From assembly GCA_020161135.1 (NCBI GenBank), contig JAIUOB010000001.1:558001-622000 (forward strand): a stretch of DNA of 64,000 bases, given 5' to 3'. Both the position numbers and the translations under genes were made by a program. Below are positions 61,017 to 64,000 of the stretch, piece by piece. Position 1 is the stretch's first letter, and each line of letters opens with the position of its first letter. Below the pieces are notes generated by a model. It saw only the letters and a list, made by a program, of their open reading frames with translations, made no database searches and had not been told where the DNA came from. Origin of the DNA: Gemmatimonadota bacterium. Its GTDB lineage: Bacteria; Gemmatimonadota; Gemmatimonadetes; Gemmatimonadales; Gemmatimonadaceae.

Positions 61017-63084
61017 CGGTTGTCAGACGGAGAGTCGAAGAAGGGGCGGTGCCGGAATATCGCGCATTCCCGCACTGCGTGAGGAGCGCCAGCGGCACTG
61101 CATGCACGCCGCCCCGCACGTCGCCCACATACAGCATGCCCCCCGACAGCGCGGGCCCCGCGCGGTCGAAGCCCGCCGGCATCTCCACGCGACAGCGCAG
61201 CGCACCCGTCTGTACGTCACGCGACTCGATCGACCCGTCGCGCCCCGCATGGATCAGCAGGCCATGGTACAGCAGCGGCGGGCCCCGCGTGCCGTGCCCA
61301 GGCACCACCCAGCGGGTCGCACCGGTGCGCACATCGAACCCGACGAGAGAATCTTGTGCGGGATAGATGATCGCGCCCACATCGCCTGCGATCACCGCCG
61401 TGCCCGCAGGGTGCCCCCCCACTTCACGCGCCCCCGCGCGCAGCGGGCCATCCCACATCGGCGCACCGTCGTGCAGCCGTATGGCATGCAACCGCTGGGC
61501 CGCCGCGAAGAAGCGCGGTGACACGAACGCCTCGGCCGCACGCACGAGCCACGCCATCGGCATCGCTCGCAGCTCCTGCCACCCGAGCGCCTGCACCACC
61601 TGCGAACTCGCGGCGTACACCACGCCCTCGTGCACGGTGGGTGCATAGTGCCCCATCATGAATGCCTTGGGCACGTCGCGACACCAGCGTACGGTGAGCG
61701 CCGGCAACTGCACCGCGCACACGATCGACGGGTCGAGCGACACGACCAGCGTGTCGCCCACCAGCACCGGTGGCGCCATGATCACACCGCCGGGGAGTTG
61801 CCGAGACCCGAGCAGTGCCCCCGTCGCGAGGTCGCGTCGACGCAGCAGCCCGGACGCCGTCGCATACACGACGGCGCCGTCGACGATGACGGGCGACGTC
61901 ATCACCGAGCTTTCGTCGAACACCGTCCACGCGCGTACCCCGCTGCGCAGTCCGTACGCCGCCACCCCCGCCGGCAGGCGGCCGGTGAACGAGGCGTGAT
62001 TGTCGCCGAACCCCACCACCACCAGCGCACCGTCGGACACGGCGTCCTGATGGACCCAGTTCGGGAGTCGGTGACTCCACAGACGACGTCCATCGTCCGC
62101 ATCGAAGGCCGCCAGCGTGCCGGTACCGTGCGCCCCCACGACCACCGTGCCTGCGGCCACGCTCGGCGAGCTGCGCACTTCACCGCTGATGCGCGCGCGC
62201 CACCGCGCGACCACGCGGGTCGTCGCCTCGACACGCGCGAGTTCAGCGTCGTGCGCGCCGTCGTGACGGTACTGCGGCCACGCCTGCAGCGAATCGGCGA
62301 CGCCGTCGCCGGCCGCGTCGACCCGATCGAGCTGCTGCGCGTGGATCGGGAACACCTCGTCGCCGCGCGCCGGCAGCGCGAACTGCGACATCGGCGGCGC
62401 CGCGCGTCCCTCACACGGCACAAACTCCGTACCCGGATTCGTTCCCCGCCGCTTGTGATGCGGCTCGGCGAGCTGCGGCCGTTCGGCGCAGCGCACGCTG
62501 TCGTCGGGGGTGCGCGTCCACACGCGCATGCTGTCGAGGCCTCCCCGCTCCACCGCAACCTGCACATCCGGCGGGAACGGCCATGCGGCCGGAATCGTGA
62601 GCGGGGCGTCGGCCGGCAGTTCGCTCAGCCGATGCATCGCCACCCGCGCCGCCCACTCCGCCCGCTGCGCCGAGGGCAGGCGCGGCACCTCCTGCATCGG
62701 CTGCCGCGTCACGACCGGCGGCCACATCCAGCCCACGCGTTGCGACACGCGACCGATCGCCATCGCGGCCAGCACCACCGCGCCGGCCCCCGCGGCGACA
62801 CGCAATACCGGCCGCAGCACCCTGCGAACGGCGCGCGGCGCGAGGGCTCCCACGGTCAGCGTCGCCAGCAGCAAAGCCGCCACGCGCCCGTACACGAAGA
62901 GCTGGTCGGCGCGCTGCCACGGCCAGTCCGTGGTCTGGCGTGGCACGGGGCGGAACATCAGATAGCCCGCCGCGAGCACGATGACGGCGCCGATGAGCGC
63001 CTCGGGCCACCACGCGGCGGCCCGTCGGCGCGCGTCCGCGGGGCGCAGCGTCGCCCCCGGGGACTCCGGCACTGGAAAGGTCAT
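61009..63084 (-). CDS. Membrane-anchored PQQ-like beta-propeller protein, copy 1
   Basis: 691 aa, AGGAA about 6 nt before the ATG. Same layout as the downstream paralogue: two to three N-terminal helices, a Cys pair (VRCAERPQ, FVPCEG) and a propeller with AWPQYRHDGAHDAEL, TLAAFDADDGRRLWSHRLPNWVHQD and MMGHYAPTVHEGVVYAA in the same order. The shared blocks PNWVHQD, GFGDN, FDE-SVMTSP, PGGVIM and MGHYAPTV show a tandem duplication. They would stand in the periplasm on N-terminal anchors. An ancient role in electron transfer or polysaccharide export is possible; nothing in the sequence decides. It is divergent from the GT-C gene at 63283. Confidence 0.77.
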   Translation of the reverse strand: MTFPVPESPGATLRPADARRRAAAWWPEALIGAVIVLAAGYLMFRPVPRQTTDWPWQRADQLFVYGRVAALLLATLTVGALAPRAVRRVLRPVLRVAAGAGAVVLAAMAIGRVSQRVGWMWPPVVTRQPMQEVPRLPSAQRAEWAARVAMHRLSELPADAPLTIPAAWPFPPDVQVAVERGGLDSMRVWTRTPDDSVRCAERPQLAEPHHKRRGTNPGTEFVPCEGRAAPPMSQFALPARGDEVFPIHAQQLDRVDAAGDGVADSLQAWPQYRHDGAHDAELARVEATTRVVARWRARISGEVRSSPSVAAGTVVVGAHGTGTLAAFDADDGRRLWSHRLPNWVHQDAVSDGALVVVGFGDNHASFTGRLPAGVAAYGLRSGVRAWTVFDESSVMTSPVIVDGAVVYATASGLLRRRDLATGALLGSRQLPGGVIMAPPVLVGDTLVVSLDPSIVCAVQLPALTVRWCRDVPKAFMMGHYAPTVHEGVVYAASSQVVQALGWQELRAMPMAWLVRAAEAFVSPRFFAAAQRLHAIRLHDGAPMWDGPLRAGAREVGGHPAGTAVIAGDVGAIIYPAQDSLVGFDVRTGATRWVVPGHGTRGPPLLYHGLLIHAGRDGSIESRDVQTGALRCRVEMPAGFDRAGPALSGGMLYVGDVRGGVHAVPLALLTQCGNARYSGTAPSSTLRLTTDG

Positions 63085-63282
63085 GGTTCCTGGATCGTCT
63101 GGAGGGAGACGTTCGGCCTCACGTGCAGCGCCCGGCCAGACGGCCAGGCGCCCACGGCACACGGCGCGGGAACCGTTGTGTCGCGAGTGTGTCTGCGATT
63201 GTCTTTGGTCGTCTGCAAGTCCCGAACCTTTCGCCCTGCCCTGCATGCCCATCGGCGACGCCGCCCTCACCTGCCTGCCCTC

Positions 63283-64000
63283 ATGACCACGCGTCACGCA
63301 CGCGATCCGCTGCGCATCGCGGCGCTGGGGGCTGCCGCCGTTGCGCTGCTGCTGCCGCCCGCGTGGCTGGCCACACGGGCCGGGCACAGCGATCCGACCG
63401 CGCTCACGACGGGCTTCTGGTTGCTCAAGGGGATGGTCCTGCTGTCCGCCGTGGGCGCCTACATGTTGGCAATGTGGCTCCCGGCGTCGGTGACCGACGA
63501 CACTGGACTGGGACGAGTCACGCGGGATGTCCCACCCGGCGACCGTGTCGGCACGCTGCCGCTCGTCCTGCTGCTCGCGGTGGGCCTGGCACTCCGGCTC
63601 CCGGCGCTGGGAGAGGGGCTCTGGTTCGACGAGATCCAGACCCAGCTCGAGTACGTGCGGCTGCCGTGGGGCCAGCTCCTCACCACCTTCGACAGCACCA
63701 ACCAGCACCTCCTCTTCTCCGCCGCGGCGCGCCTCACGCAGCAGATCGGCGGGGAGTCGGCCAGCACGCTGCGCCTGCCGGCGGTGCTGTTCGGCGTGGC
63801 CAGCCTGTGGGCCGCGCTGGTGTTTGGCCGGCGATGGATGCCCGCCCGTCAGGCCTGGTGGGCGGCCGCCCTGCTGACCGTGGCCTACCACCACATCTGG
63901 TTCTCCCAGAACGCCCGCGGCTACACGTCGCTACTGCTCTGGACGGTCGTGTCCAGCATCGCCTTCCTCGATCTGCTGCGCGGCACCAGCCGCCCGCGCC
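63283..64000 (+). CDS. GT-C (GT39-like) membrane glycosyltransferase, 3' end cut by window edge
   Basis: 239 codons visible. Two N-terminal helices, then a loop with GEGLWFDEIQTQLEY, the Asp-Glu pair of GT39/ArnT-type enzymes, and QNARGYTSLLL at the start of the next helix, a family-typical phrase. The gene continues past the window. It is divergent from the beta-propeller operon with a 198-nt gap; no clear promoter boxes were found in it. A third GT-C protein in this region supports an export-side glycan assembly pathway. Confidence 0.82.
   Translation, partial: MTTRHARDPLRIAALGAAAVALLLPPAWLATRAGHSDPTALTTGFWLLKGMVLLSAVGAYMLAMWLPASVTDDTGLGRVTRDVPPGDRVGTLPLVLLLAVGLALRLPALGEGLWFDEIQTQLEYVRLPWGQLLTTFDSTNQHLLFSAAARLTQQIGGESASTLRLPAVLFGVASLWAALVFGRRWMPARQAWWAAALLTVAYHHIWFSQNARGYTSLLLWTVVSSIAFLDLLRGTSRPR

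Overview
The window is GC-rich, densely packed chromosomal DNA from a Gram-negative-type bacterium. Its gene content resembles Gemmatimonadota: Pkn-type kinases fused to TolB/TPR modules, ECF sigma/anti-sigma pairs, PEP-CTERM and DUF481 envelope proteins, and many secreted proteins. The phylum is inferred from style, not from a marker gene. No rRNA, tRNA, CRISPR array, transposase or integrase was recognised. Genes at both edges are cut.

Layout. (1) 0-7.4 kb: truncated secreted protein, Ser/Thr kinase, pirin behind an operator-like promoter, two tandem DUF481 outer-membrane proteins, orphan PEP-CTERM protein, and an ECF sigma factor overlapping a membrane protein that may be its partner. (2) 7.3-18.8 kb: secreted TPR-CHAT caspase-like protein; the helicase/PdeM pair of the ligase-associated DNA-damage cluster, without its ligase or exonuclease; serine hydrolase; VanZ-type membrane protein; RCC1-repeat lipoprotein. 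(3) 18.8-31.7 kb: a divergent eight-gene cluster. Leftward it encodes a dihaem cytochrome c lipoprotein, a calcineurin-like phosphoesterase, two different trypsin-like proteases and a secreted protein. Rightward it encodes a GMC oxidoreductase fused to a PHA-synthase-like hydrolase with a Cys nucleophile, an unknown protein and a six-helix membrane protein. Almost every junction is overlapping or only a few bases wide. (4) 31.7-41.6 kb: a defence island of visibly lower GC, bracketed by two related long palindromes. It holds a type III restriction-modification pair in res-mod order, a Cas4-like plus DEDD-exonuclease-like DUF2779 protein overlapping mod, an XRE/ImmA pair, a 72-aa Cys-rich protein with its own near-consensus promoter, and a divergent AAA/DUF4143 ATPase. 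(5) 41.6-48.8 kb: metallo-beta-lactamase-fold hydrolase, kinase-TolB-TPR protein, DUF808 protein, and an ECF sigma / zinc anti-sigma / DUF4097 operon. (6) 48.9-64 kb: surface-polysaccharide region. A five-gene translationally coupled operon encodes a UDP-glucuronate decarboxylase-type enzyme, GT4, epimerase, GT-C protein and methyltransferase. It is followed by a second GT-C-like membrane protein, a decaprenyl-phosphate phosphoribosyltransferase-like UbiA protein, a GH30-like lipoprotein, two beta-propeller membrane proteins and a truncated GT-C protein.

Strongest candidates for something undescribed are the nuclease-augmented type III island (31.7-41.6 kb) and the divergent oxidoreductase/protease cluster (18.8-31.7 kb). 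Coordinates of starts are choices made by eye from ribosome-binding sites, overlaps and signal peptides; many genes here lack a clear Shine-Dalgarno sequence.
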